Shown here piece after piece: positions 9,133 to 17,684 of a stretch of 64,000 bases of DNA. The stretch covers positions 2,838,501 to 2,902,500 of the forward strand of contig NZ_CP101416.1 in NCBI RefSeq assembly GCF_027942295.1, written 5' to 3'. Below the pieces are notes generated by a model. That model was given only the letters and a program-made list of their open reading frames with translations, had not been told where the DNA came from and searched no databases. Each line of letters begins with the position of its first letter. Positions within the stretch are counted from its first letter, which is position 1. A program made the translations under genes and the position numbers. Source of the stretch: Pseudanabaena sp. Chao 1811. Lineage in GTDB: Bacteria > Cyanobacteriota > Cyanobacteriia > Pseudanabaenales > Pseudanabaenaceae.

Positions 9133-9504
9133 TTTGTCACTCCTTCCTCAAGTTTCCTATCTTTAAATTTATTGAGCGTTTTGAGTTTGGTATCTACCAA
9201 ACTCAAATATATTAAAAAAATATATTTTATTGTTGCGTTTTATTACAGTTTTTATTATTACCTATGCTACCGACATTAGAGCGAGATTGCAACTTTGATT
9301 TCGAGGTGATGGTTGTGAAATTCAAGGTAAATGTTGCATGGATCTACTTGTATCTATGAATAAGGATGCGAAAAATTGTTGCTCCTGTTGGATTATGTAG
9401 TGACACATAAGTTTATGCCTTCTACCCTATCAGGTATTTTTTCCCTCATTTCATTTTTAGTTTTTGGGGGATCGTTTTTTGAGTCGATCGCTTTCTTTAT
9501 GAGA
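9133..9504. other. AT-rich divergent intergenic region, no gene seen
   Basis: This stretch lies between crtR (minus) and maf (plus). It is AT-rich near crtR, with runs of A/T around 9210-9250, and must hold the crtR promoter. I see no open frame longer than about 16 codons and no strong hairpin before the inverted-repeat element at 9505. Confidence 0.6.
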
Positions 9505-9596
9505 ATATAGCAATCCTCAATGGTTTGTGGAGGCATAGCCCTTTGGGTGCGCTTCCACAAACCCAAAAATCTACAAATGATTTAGGATTGCTATAT
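9505..9596. repeat. Short inverted-repeat element, family B copy 1
   Basis: Perfect 13-base terminal inverted repeats ATATAGCAATCCT / AGGATTGCTATAT bound a 92-base element. An inner inverted repeat, TTTGTGGA / TCCACAAA, can fold as a second stem. It has no coding capacity and looks like a miniature transposable element. It lies 34 bases before maf. Similar ends (TATAGC-AT) recur near 47291 and 51521. Confidence 0.65.
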
Positions 9597-9630
9597 AACT
9601 AAACATAGTTCTAAACAATTGTCTTAAAAT

Positions 9631-10257
9631 ATGGCGGATTCCATTTTTGTCCTTGCATCAGCCTCTCCAGCACGTAAGAAAATCCTTGAAAATGCAGGGA
9701 TCACGCCAATTGTGAGGGTCAGTTACTTTGATGAAGATGCGATTCAGGTAAGTGATCCCACCTCCTTAGTGCTAACACTGGCTCAGTGCAAAGCCAAGGC
9801 TGTTCTTCCTAAAGTATCACAGGAACTATCGGGACAAAATGCATTGGTAATGGGTTGTGACTCGATCATGTACTTGAATGGGTTAGTCTACGGTAAGCCA
9901 GAAACTAAGGAAGTTGCGATCGCTACATGGCAAAAGATGCGGGGCAACTATTGCGAACTCTATACAGGACATTGTTTGATTGATATCCAAAATCAGCGTA
10001 CAGTCATGCGTCATGGTGTCACCAAGGTGTATTTCAGCGATGCCACAGATGCGGAAATTGAAAGTTACGTTAATTCTGGGGAACCTCTATGCTGTGCAGG
10101 ATGCTTTACTTTAGAGAAATTAGGGGGATTGCTAATTGAGAAGATAGAAGGCTGTCATACTAATGTTTTGGGCTTGAGCTTGCCAATTTTGCGGCAAATG
10201 CTCAAAGAACTTGGCTACAGCATTCAATTTAGTGCCAATGGAACCATAATCCGATGA
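9631..10257 (+). CDS. maf: Maf-family nucleotide pyrophosphatase
   Basis: A 208-residue Maf/HAM1-fold protein. Maf proteins hydrolyse non-canonical nucleoside triphosphates and were first linked to septum formation. Signatures: LASASPARKKIL at the N-terminus (SxxR phosphate-binding motif), MGCDSIMY with the catalytic Asp, GKPET, and NVLGLSLPIL near the C-terminus. The usual E after SPR is replaced: the motif reads SPARKKI instead of SPRR.EL, so exact substrate preference is unclear. Its stop overlaps the menD start by four bases (ATGA), so the two are translationally coupled. Confidence 0.9.
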   Translation: MADSIFVLASASPARKKILENAGITPIVRVSYFDEDAIQVSDPTSLVLTLAQCKAKAVLPKVSQELSGQNALVMGCDSIMYLNGLVYGKPETKEVAIATWQKMRGNYCELYTGHCLIDIQNQRTVMRHGVTKVYFSDATDAEIESYVNSGEPLCCAGCFTLEKLGGLLIEKIEGCHTNVLGLSLPILRQMLKELGYSIQFSANGTIIR

Positions 10258-12053
10258 ATACTGCAAATCGCAATACTCTTTGGGCAAGCATTGTTGCCGA
10301 AGAGCTTTATCGGTCTGGTGTGCGTACCGTTTGCATTTCCCCCGGTTCCCGATCTACGCCACTTGTGATTGCCTTTGCCGAATTACGCGATCGCCATTCT
10401 GACTTTCGGATTTTGGTGCATATTGATGAGCGCTCAAGTAGCTTTTTTGCCCTTGGTTTAGCGAAAGTGCAGATGGCTCCTGTGGTGCTACTTTGTACAT
10501 CAGGAACGGCGGCGGCAAATTATTATCCTGCGATTATCGAAGCCTACTACAGTCGGATTCCCTTAGTGGTATTAACTGCTGATCGTCCTCCAGAGATGCG
10601 TGACTGTGGCTCTGGACAGACGATTGACCAAATTAATATCTATGGAAAACATGTTCGTTACTTCTTTGAAGTGGGAACTCCAGAAATAATTGGATTTCGC
10701 CTACGCTATTTACGATCGCTGATTAGTCGCACAGTTAGTATTGCTGTTGGTAAAGGCGATACCCCCGCAGGTGCGGTGCATCTCAATTTCCCCTTTGCTG
10801 ACCCGATGCCACCGATTCCTGTGCCAACGGATATACCAGAGGATTTAGCCCTCAGTAGTCCAGAGGCGATATTTGGTAATCCGTCAGGAGGAGCCTATAG
10901 TCAAATCATTACAGGAATGCGAGCAATCGATACCAATGCGATCGCCGCGATTGCGAATCAAATCATTAGTCATCCTAAGGGGGTGATCGTAGTTGGTGTA
11001 TATGATGCACCCAATGATTTTTTAGCATCGGTACGGAGATTAGCGAGGGCTACAGGTTATCCTTTACTGATAGAAGCTACGGGCGCACATCGGCGTGATG
11101 AAATTGGACATTATGATAGCTTTTTGCGATCGCCGAATTTCTGTAAAACCCATGCCCCCGAAATTGTGATTCGCTTCGGTGCAATGCCCACTTCTAAAAG
11201 CTATATGCTTTGGCTAGAGCGACATATTAGCTGCCAGCAAATCGTTGTCGGTAGTACCAATAGCGATCCTACCCATGGAATTACACAATCCCTAAATATC
11301 TATCCTGCTACTTTCTGCGAACAGTTAGCCAACTATTTAGAAAACTATGCTCAAACCGCTTGGCAAGATAAGCAATGGCGTTTAGATTTTGAATTAGCTG
11401 AAAGTATTGCCGAACATACGATTAATGATGCCCTTGGTGCAATAGAAGAGTTGTTTGATGGAAAAGTCTATGCGGAACTTGCCCAAATTCTCCCTGCAAA
11501 TAGCCATATTTATGTTGCCAGCAGCACACCAATTCGAGATTTAGATACGTTCTTCCATAGCGATCGCCCGATTAAAGTTCTTGCCAATCGTGGTGCAAAT
11601 GGTATTGATGGGACGATTTCCAGTGCGCTTGGTGCAGCTTGGGGATGTGATCAGCCGATGGTGCTTATTTGTGGGGATTTAGCCTTCTATCATGATTTGA
11701 ATGGATTGCTTGCTGCGAAAAAGTATGATATTTCCCTCACGATTATTCTTCTAAATAATGATGGTGGCGGTATTTTTAATTTGTTGCCAATTTCCAAGTT
11801 TGAGGATACCTTTGAGGAGTTTTTTGGTACAGCTCATGGCATAGATTTTGCCCCCATTATCTCGGCATATAATTGCAAACATGTTCTGATTCAAGATTGG
11901 CAGCATTTTCACAAAGCCTTAACTAATTCGCTTGAATCACAAGGAACTCAAGTATTAGAAATAAAAAGCGATCGCCAGCGTAATAAAGAACTACATTTCT
12001 CTATTTGGAATCAAGTCATTGAAAACTGCGATCGCCACTTTAATCAAGATTAA
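10254..12053 (+). CDS. menD: SEPHCHC synthase MenD (phylloquinone pathway)
   Basis: A 599-residue thiamine-diphosphate enzyme that joins isochorismate and 2-oxoglutarate to give SEPHCHC, the committing step to phylloquinone, the A1 quinone of photosystem I. N-terminal motifs CISPGSRSTPL, HIDERSSSFFALG and LCTSGTAAANYYPA are diagnostic; the ThDP-binding C-terminal part has LANRGANGIDGTISSALG and VLICGDLAFYHDLNG...NNDGGGIFNLLP. The length is slightly above the usual 550-590. It overlaps maf by 4 bases and ends at a hairpin shared with the converging FAD oxidase gene. Confidence 0.96.
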   Translation: MNTANRNTLWASIVAEELYRSGVRTVCISPGSRSTPLVIAFAELRDRHSDFRILVHIDERSSSFFALGLAKVQMAPVVLLCTSGTAAANYYPAIIEAYYSRIPLVVLTADRPPEMRDCGSGQTIDQINIYGKHVRYFFEVGTPEIIGFRLRYLRSLISRTVSIAVGKGDTPAGAVHLNFPFADPMPPIPVPTDIPEDLALSSPEAIFGNPSGGAYSQIITGMRAIDTNAIAAIANQIISHPKGVIVVGVYDAPNDFLASVRRLARATGYPLLIEATGAHRRDEIGHYDSFLRSPNFCKTHAPEIVIRFGAMPTSKSYMLWLERHISCQQIVVGSTNSDPTHGITQSLNIYPATFCEQLANYLENYAQTAWQDKQWRLDFELAESIAEHTINDALGAIEELFDGKVYAELAQILPANSHIYVASSTPIRDLDTFFHSDRPIKVLANRGANGIDGTISSALGAAWGCDQPMVLICGDLAFYHDLNGLLAAKKYDISLTIILLNNDGGGIFNLLPISKFEDTFEEFFGTAHGIDFAPIISAYNCKHVLIQDWQHFHKALTNSLESQGTQVLEIKSDRQRNKELHFSIWNQVIENCDRHFNQD

Positions 12054-12070
12054 ATGAAAGTCCCCATAAT

Positions 12071-12095
12071 AGAGGTGGCGCTTTGCGCCACCTCT
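12071..12095. terminator. Hairpin terminator between menD and the FAD oxidase gene
   Basis: A perfect 11-bp stem (AGAGGTGGCGC / GCGCCACCTCT) with a TTT loop, followed by GTTTAT. It lies between two converging genes. Confidence 0.8.
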
Positions 12096-12097
12096 GT

Positions 12098-13444
12098 TTA
12101 TACTTGCCAAGCTTTCATCTTATCTGGATTCATCAATCCGTAGGGATCAACCATCCGTTTGAAATTTAACTGATCGTAATCTACGGTTTTCATGCCTCCA
12201 TCTTCGAGGATATAGGTATGGGGATTGGCGATGAATACGCCCTGTGATTCGTGGTAGGCAATGATTTCATTCAGGTGATCGCTAGTCGTAAAACGTACTA
12301 ATTGAATCGCCGCAGGAATTGCTACACCATTGACGCGAATGAACTCTAAATGCATAATCACTTCGTCACCAAAATGATCGTACATTTGCTGCACAAGTTC
12401 TAACTTCGGATCATTGAAAAATAGACTCTGGAGATAGGTAAAGGAGGGATCGGCGGCGCGAGCATGTAAAGTGGTGTGATTCCAAGAAAACTCTACAAGG
12501 CTGATCCCTTTGCCTGATTCTTGAGCAGGTTTCTCGTAGCAAACTTCACCATTGAATTCGTTAACTAGGCTCAGAAATGGTTCGCGATCGCTTTCAGCAA
12601 CAAGGACTAAAGCACAATGGGAATCTGGAGGAATATAACTCTGTAAAGCTGTGAAATAATTGCTACTGGGTGCAGCATGGACACTGATCAGCTTTTTGAT
12701 AATGCCATCGCTATTACCAAGAGCTTGCCCAAATCTTGCGGCGGTCATAAAATCTGCAAATTTAACTACAAATTCTGACCATTCATAGGCAGGGGCGAGG
12801 GGAACTTCTAATTCTGTAATAATGCCATTTGTCCCATAGGCATGATTGACCTTTTGTACATCATCGCCCCGCAATTCAATAATGCGTGGCTCATCTTCAA
12901 GGGTGATTACACGGACTGCTCTAAGATTGCCGCGATCGCGCAATTGTCCATACAAAATTGAGCCAATACCACCACTGCCGCCAGCAATAAATCCGCCCAC
13001 AGTAGCACTTCTAAAGGTAGATGGAACCATCCGCGATTCCCATCCAATTTCTTGAGCTTTTTTATCTAGTGTTGCCATTTTTACGCCTGCTTCTACACAG
13101 GCGAGTCCTGCTTTAATCCATTTAATTTCTTGCAGGCGCGAAGTCTCAAGGATTATGCCACCTTTGAGAGGAGTACATTGTCCATAGTTTCCTGTGCCGC
13201 TTCCCCGCACAGTCAGTGGTATTTTATATTTCACGCAGGTCTTGGCAATTCTCAATATCTCATTTTCATTGCTAGGACGTACTACGACATCGCCAACTTT
13301 GCCAGCTAGTAATGGAACAAGGACGGGGCTAAAGTGAGAGTAATCCTCTGAAAGTTTTGCAACTTGTGCGGGATTAGTAATTGCCTCAATGCCAGATAAT
13401 TCTTCTAATAGATTGTCTAAAGATATTTGCATATTACCGATCAT
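12098..13444 (-). CDS. FAD-binding oxidoreductase, PCMH/GlcD-like
   Basis: A 448-residue flavoprotein with an N-terminal FAD-binding type 4 (PCMH) domain: VVRPSNENEILRIAKTC, TVRGSGTGNYGQCTPL (FAD pyrophosphate loop), then STFRSATVGGFIAGGSGGIGS and YGTNGIITELEVPLAP. The C-terminus DYDQLNFKRMVDPYGLMNPDK is the typical FAD-linked oxidase C-terminal motif. Family members oxidise 2-hydroxy acids such as glycolate or lactate; the substrate here cannot be read. It lacks the iron-sulfur domain of GlcF. Two starts are possible, Met1 and Met5. It is transcribed away from the toxin/antitoxin genes that lie upstream on the same strand. Confidence 0.85.
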   Translation of the reverse strand: MIGNMQISLDNLLEELSGIEAITNPAQVAKLSEDYSHFSPVLVPLLAGKVGDVVVRPSNENEILRIAKTCVKYKIPLTVRGSGTGNYGQCTPLKGGIILETSRLQEIKWIKAGLACVEAGVKMATLDKKAQEIGWESRMVPSTFRSATVGGFIAGGSGGIGSILYGQLRDRGNLRAVRVITLEDEPRIIELRGDDVQKVNHAYGTNGIITELEVPLAPAYEWSEFVVKFADFMTAARFGQALGNSDGIIKKLISVHAAPSSNYFTALQSYIPPDSHCALVLVAESDREPFLSLVNEFNGEVCYEKPAQESGKGISLVEFSWNHTTLHARAADPSFTYLQSLFFNDPKLELVQQMYDHFGDEVIMHLEFIRVNGVAIPAAIQLVRFTTSDHLNEIIAYHESQGVFIANPHTYILEDGGMKTVDYDQLNFKRMVDPYGLMNPDKMKAWQV

Positions 13445-13449
13445 TTTTG

Positions 13450-13560
13450 CTATCCCACTATTCTAAGCTCCCAGAAGGGAGGCAAGTGATCTGCTTGCAG
13501 ATAATGGTTACGAGGCTGATGGGCGATCTCGATCGCCACTTCACCAAACTCAAGTAGCGA
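13450..13560 (-). pseudogene. Possible gene remnant upstream of the FAD oxidase
   Basis: A 36-codon open stretch, closed by stops on both sides, reads smoothly on the minus strand (fragments FGEVAIEIAHQPRNHYLQAD and HLPPFWELRIVG). It has no ATG and overlaps no recognised gene apart from touching the FAD oxidase upstream region. Composition looks protein-like (mixed hydrophobic and charged, HIP1 embedded). I do not recognise the family. It may be the tail of a decayed gene or chance. Confidence 0.25.
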
Positions 13561-13570
13561 TCAGTAATTT

Positions 13571-13993
13571 TTACTTTGTCCAATCTTCTATTAGTAAGTT
13601 AGCAATTTGCCCAAAATCAGAAGTATTGCGAGTTAATACGATCGCATTGTTAACAATAGCGATCGCTGCAATTTTTAAGTCCATTGTGCCGAGGCGAGGG
13701 TATAACTTTCTGATTCGTTGGAATTCCTTTGCGGCTTCTATATCAAAATCAATTATTGGAATAGCGCAGTAATTATTAATTTGTCTTTTAAGTTGTTTGT
13801 AAATTTCAACTTGTGCTTCAAGGTTGCGTGCTTTAGAAATGTGGCTTAACCATCCTCTTGTCTGTTCTTCGTAGCTGATGATGGTTGCTGAGACTTGATT
13901 AGGATTGACTTTTGCTAAACGAGTAAGAAGACGTTGAGCGTTAATCCCCCCACGATCTAATGTGCTGAGATGGTCAGTATCGAGTATGTACAT
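13571..13993 (-). CDS. PIN-domain ribonuclease toxin, VapC-like
   Basis: A 140-residue PIN-domain protein. The first acidic residue is in MYILDTDHLS (Asp5), a middle acid lies in ISYEEQTRGW, and the third site is GTMDLKIAAIAI followed by VLTRNTSDFG, where Asn and Asp complete the usual metal centre. VapC toxins cleave RNA, often initiator tRNA or rRNA. It begins one base after the stop of the small gene at 13994-14209, so the pair is a typical antitoxin-first toxin-antitoxin operon. Function as a toxin is inferred from family and layout. Confidence 0.85.
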   Translation of the reverse strand: MYILDTDHLSTLDRGGINAQRLLTRLAKVNPNQVSATIISYEEQTRGWLSHISKARNLEAQVEIYKQLKRQINNYCAIPIIDFDIEAAKEFQRIRKLYPRLGTMDLKIAAIAIVNNAIVLTRNTSDFGQIANLLIEDWTK

Positions 13994-14209
13994 CTATTTT
14001 TTGCGGGACTTTGTTGATGCCTTACGCAATGACTCACGATATTTTTTGCCTAGTTGCATGGCTTTGTCATAGTCTGGGCTATCGGCAAATGTTCCCGTGA
14101 TTTGCTCCCACCAAGGTTTTACTGTGGTAGTTGAATTTTCCACTTTGTTTTTAATCAAGTTGATTTCAGCTTCTAGGATTGCGACTCTTTCTTCTAGGGT
14201 TATTGACAT
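13994..14209 (-). CDS. Small antitoxin partner of the PIN-domain toxin
   Basis: A 71-residue protein with an N-terminal heptad-like segment (MSITLEERVAILEAEINLIK) that probably forms a coiled coil, then a WWEQITGTFADSPDYDKAM segment and a basic tail. I recall this second motif from small cyanobacterial proteins encoded next to PIN toxins. It lies directly before the PIN gene with no gap. It probably neutralises the toxin and autoregulates the operon; no classic DNA-binding fold is evident from the sequence. Confidence 0.75.
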   Translation of the reverse strand: MSITLEERVAILEAEINLIKNKVENSTTTVKPWWEQITGTFADSPDYDKAMQLGKKYRESLRKASTKSRKK

Positions 14210-14332
14210 TAGGGTTAGAACTCAATCATGTTGTAGAAATAATTATAACAATTGATTCATTTTGTTAACACAGCCGCCCTTTCAATACTCAAAACTCTGG
14301 ATCGCTACTTTCTTAACAAAGTGGTCAAAAGA

Positions 14333-15622
14333 TTAATAAGTCCAAATTTTTCCTTCTACTAACCATTTTGGAATTTTTATATCTGTAGTCGCTACTAAAG
14401 GGTGCTTTGACAGTATTAACCTTAGTATTTGCAGTGCTTTGAAAGCCCGAATTATTAATTCTCGTTGATCTTTAAAATACTTTTGATCGAAAATATTTTC
14501 TTTTATTGTGTGAGCTGGTTGCTGACGGCGTTTGCGTATATCACGAAACGTCTTAATACTTTCATCCCAAGCTTGCCAATCTTCCATAAAAAAGAATTCT
14601 CTCACCCAATCATCTAAAATCTTCAAGCTCCCTTTACCTTGAACTTCTATCTTTCCATCTTTTCTTTCTATTTCAGTTTCATAAGATACCTCATTTTGAA
14701 AGAATGCTTTATTAATATTGTCTGACAATATCTTGTCTAGCAATAGTACAAAATTATTAAATTCTTCTAAGGTAGGACGCACTAAAAAACTAAATTGTGA
14801 TGGTCTGTCATCTGCATACTCCCCAAAATCTTGATTAAATAGTGGAGGACGTTTCATCAATTTTGCTACTTGATTTATTATGTATAGTTCTTTTAAAAAT
14901 GCAAGAAAAATTGAAACTCCACCTCCAAAAGATCCACCAATTGTACTGCCGAAGTAATCTGGATGTAATTTATAATCACCTATAACCTCTTTAGCTTTCC
15001 ATATTTGTTGATGTTCTGGACTAAGACTAACTAAATATCTTAAGTAAACAGATACATATCGGTTCCCATTAGAGTCATACGAAAATCCAAATGATTCTAA
15101 TAGAATCTGATCACTTTCCGCCATTTCATCTGATTCAAAGTATTCATCTTGCACACAAATATAACCCTTAATATCGCTATTTTTGTACATATAGCGAGGA
15201 TCATTTCTATAAAACTCTAAAATACTCAGGTCAAAAGATTTGTGTGTTAGCTGAGGTTCGCCCAAAGCTAGGCAAAGTTTGTATGGTTCTCCTTCGTACA
15301 ATGAGCGATCTAACACGGTCTGGAGATGGTTAAAAAGTGGATAAATACAGGTATGAAAAAGTTCATTTGTAACTAGCTTTGAAATTTGAATATCTTTAGG
15401 TTCAAAGCCAAAACGAATAATATGCGAATTGCTGTCGGAACTATTGTAAAGTATCCCTACTTTATCATCTTCAATTAGATTCTTAAGTCCGTCATGTAGA
15501 TCAATCCATTCAACTTTAAGCTCTTCACACAGATTAACTGCTGCCATACCATTGAAGTCTATTGAATTGAGATAGAAATTAGTGATTTTCCTTAGAACTA
15601 AGTTTTTGTCAAAGCTACTCAT
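14333..15622 (-). CDS. Uncharacterised 429-residue protein with a HEPN-like C-terminal motif
   Basis: I do not recognise the full family. The protein is soluble, rich in charged and aromatic residues, with a glycine patch STIGGSFGGGVSIF (about 226-239). Near the C-terminus a helical segment carries RKRRQQPAH (R366 to H371), an R-x4-H pattern in the form seen in HEPN ribonucleases, flanked by a preceding long helix (FRDI) and a following FKALQILRLIL helix. HEPN proteins occur in toxin-antitoxin and anti-phage systems, which fits the neighbouring PIN pair and the DUF2281 gene. RNase activity is a hypothesis from a short motif only. Base composition looks more AT-rich than the flanking housekeeping genes. 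Confidence 0.7.
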   Translation of the reverse strand: MSSFDKNLVLRKITNFYLNSIDFNGMAAVNLCEELKVEWIDLHDGLKNLIEDDKVGILYNSSDSNSHIIRFGFEPKDIQISKLVTNELFHTCIYPLFNHLQTVLDRSLYEGEPYKLCLALGEPQLTHKSFDLSILEFYRNDPRYMYKNSDIKGYICVQDEYFESDEMAESDQILLESFGFSYDSNGNRYVSVYLRYLVSLSPEHQQIWKAKEVIGDYKLHPDYFGSTIGGSFGGGVSIFLAFLKELYIINQVAKLMKRPPLFNQDFGEYADDRPSQFSFLVRPTLEEFNNFVLLLDKILSDNINKAFFQNEVSYETEIERKDGKIEVQGKGSLKILDDWVREFFFMEDWQAWDESIKTFRDIRKRRQQPAHTIKENIFDQKYFKDQRELIIRAFKALQILRLILSKHPLVATTDIKIPKWLVEGKIWTY

Positions 15623-15661
15623 TTTAATATAAAGGTAATGTAAAAAGTAGGCTGTATATAT

Positions 15662-15962
15662 CTAAATGCATGCAAACTGATCCATATACTCTTTCATTTC
15701 TACTAATGGCTCATCAAAATCATCTGACATCACAATCAGCCCTGCCATCGTTCCTGCTTGCCTGTATTTTTTTCTTGTGTATTTCATCACTTGCGATCGC
15801 AACACCAGATGATTTTTCAGTTCCCTTATTCAATAAATATTCCGCATAATGCAGAACCTCGACCTTGAGAGCATCTGGCATTTTCGCAAGGATTTTTAGC
15901 ACCTCATCATCTAAGGAAATATTGGTACTAGGTTCTTGATCTTTAGTAATAGTTTGTTGCAT
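15662..15962 (-). pseudogene. DUF2281-type antitoxin gene split by a frameshift in a T7 run
   Basis: Start chosen at 15962 because AGAGGG lies six bases before that ATG on the minus strand; the upstream in-frame ATG at 16004 lacks such a site. The first frame (15720-15962) gives an 80-residue protein with ISLDDEVLKILAKMPDALK and LHYAEYLL, as in DUF2281/VapB-like antitoxins, then an aberrant tail after HKKK. Removing one base from the T7 run at 15767-15773 (A7 on the coding strand) restores YRQAGTMAGLIVMSDDFDEP and a stop at 15662-15664, the C-terminus I expect for the family. It is either an inactivated gene, a sequencing error, or a site of polymerase slippage. Confidence 0.75.
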
Positions 15963-16011
15963 TGATTTTCCCTCTGGTGCGATCGCAGATAGAAATATTG
16001 ACAATTATGAC

Positions 16012-16419
16012 CTACATACTCTCAACAGGCTCAGGCTTCCAAGTTTCGCCGTACTTGTCTTTGAGCGCAGACCATGCTTCGACTTGACCTTCGGCATATT
16101 CCCCCGGTTTACCCCATTGCAGGAAAGCACTCATTTGGGGCTTGTCATCGGCATCGAGGAAGCGGATCGCGTAGGTGGTGAAATTGCCGCGTTTGGCTTC
16201 GGCGGTTTCAAAGCGGACATCGGTGATTTTGTCCATATTGAGGTGAAACTCGATATGCTCGGAGTGCATATTCGCATACTTGCCCTTAGGAAGTTCCGCG
16301 TAAAAAAGTTTCTCGATATTTACCCTTGCTTCTAGCACACCCGCATCACTGGTGACGATCAGACGCACTAAGCCGAGAGTGTGACATTCTTCTAAAAAAT
16401 CTTTTAAAGTAGCAGCCAT
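16012..16419 (-). CDS. Small conserved protein, possibly ChuX/HemS-like haem-utilisation fold
   Basis: A 135-residue soluble protein beginning MAATLKDFLEECHTLGLVRL. The middle and C-terminal part, with YANMHSEHIEFHLNMD, VRFETAEAKRGNF, YAIRFLDADDKPQMSAFL and a closing ALKDKYGETW helix, resembles the strand-rich half domain of ChuX/HemS haem-handling proteins. I recall similar short cyanobacterial proteins given that label. No haem-ligand residue can be named with confidence. It is 50 bases upstream of the DUF2281 gene on the same strand, which may be chance. Confidence 0.6.
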   Translation of the reverse strand: MAATLKDFLEECHTLGLVRLIVTSDAGVLEARVNIEKLFYAELPKGKYANMHSEHIEFHLNMDKITDVRFETAEAKRGNFTTYAIRFLDADDKPQMSAFLQWGKPGEYAEGQVEAWSALKDKYGETWKPEPVESM

Positions 16420-16625
16420 AGTTAGTTAATTAATAAGTTTGTGATGATGTTGTGAAATTTTTTTGCGATCGCAATATCCCTATTAAACCCGAAAAGAGTT
16501 AGTGTGTGTAGCTTTTGGGGCATAAAAGTAGCGATTGCCCGATTTGGCTAAAAGCTCTAAGCCCTCAAAAATGCTCTAAAGTTTACTACAGGCTCATTTA
16601 CCCGCAATCATTCAAGCTTTTATCT

Positions 16626-17579
16626 ATGAAAATCGCCAATAACATTACTGAATTAGTCGGACGTACCCCCTTAGTTGAATTGCAACGCATCCCCAAGGCT
16701 GAAGGCTGTGTGGGAAGAATTATCGTCAAACTGGAAAGCATGAATCCTGCTGCTTCCGTTAAGGATCGTATCGGCGTAAACATGATTCAAGAAGCGGAGG
16801 AACAGGGCTTAATCTCTCCAAATAAGACCATCCTCGTCGAGCCAACTTCAGGCAATACAGGCATCGCTCTAGCGATGGTGGCGGCAGCAAAGGGATATCG
16901 CTTAATTCTGACCATGCCAGAAACCATGAGTTTAGAACGTCGAGCAATGTTACGTGCCTATGGAGCTGAACTCGAATTGACCCCCGGTAGTGAAGGTATG
17001 GGTGGTGCAATCCGTCGAGCTAAGGAAATCTCAGAAACTACGCCCGATGCCTATATGTTGCAACAGTTCCGTAATCCTTCCAATCCTTCCATTCATCGCA
17101 AAACTACTGCCGAAGAGATTTGGGAAGATACCGATGGACAGATTGATTTCTTGATTTCGGGAGTTGGTACTGGCGGCACAATCACAGGGGTTGCTGAAGT
17201 AATTAAATCCCGCAGACCATCATTTAAGGCGATCGCAGTCGAGCCAGCGAATAGCCCTGTATTGTCGGGTGGTCGCCCTGGTCCTCACAAAATTCAAGGT
17301 ATCGGTGCGGGATTTGTGCCTGAAGTTTTGAAAACAGAATTGATTGATGAGATTATTCCTGTTGATGACACTCAGGCGATCGCCTTTGGACGCAGATTAG
17401 CCCGTGAGGAAGGATTGCTTTCAGGGATTTCTAGTGGAGCTGCCCTCTATGCGGCGATTCAAATTGCTAAGCGTCCTGAGAATGCAGGCAAAATTATCGT
17501 GATGATTCAGCCTAGCTTTGGCGAACGCTACTTAAGTACGCCCCTCTTCCAAGATCCTGAACTCTTGGCACTTAGCTAA
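16626..17579 (+). CDS. cysK: Cysteine synthase A (O-acetylserine sulfhydrylase)
   Basis: A 317-residue PLP enzyme that makes cysteine from O-acetylserine and sulfide. The start is the ATG at 16626 giving [19 protein letters not shown], the standard CysK N-terminus; the open frame continues upstream but the extra residues are not CysK-like. PLP lysine Lys46 is in [11 protein letters not shown], the substrate loop is [12 protein letters not shown], and the phosphate cup is [12 protein letters not shown]-terminal [12 protein letters not shown] is typical. It stands alone with a short terminator behind it. Confidence 0.96.
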   Translation: MKIANNITELVGRTPLVELQRIPKAEGCVGRIIVKLESMNPAASVKDRIGVNMIQEAEEQGLISPNKTILVEPTSGNTGIALAMVAAAKGYRLILTMPETMSLERRAMLRAYGAELELTPGSEGMGGAIRRAKEISETTPDAYMLQQFRNPSNPSIHRKTTAEEIWEDTDGQIDFLISGVGTGGTITGVAEVIKSRRPSFKAIAVEPANSPVLSGGRPGPHKIQGIGAGFVPEVLKTELIDEIIPVDDTQAIAFGRRLAREEGLLSGISSGAALYAAIQIAKRPENAGKIIVMIQPSFGERYLSTPLFQDPELLALS

Positions 17580-17594
17580 AATACTTCGCAAGAT

Positions 17595-17614
17595 AGGGGG
17601 CTTAAGCCCCTTTT
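17595..17614 (+). terminator. Intrinsic terminator of cysK
   Basis: The palindrome GGGGCTTAAGCCCC (17597-17610) is followed directly by TTTT. Confidence 0.65.
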
Positions 17615-17684
17615 CTGTCCTAAATCATAGCGAGTACAAGCTAAACTATACATAACTTTACAATTTGATGGTTTAGCTGTACCT

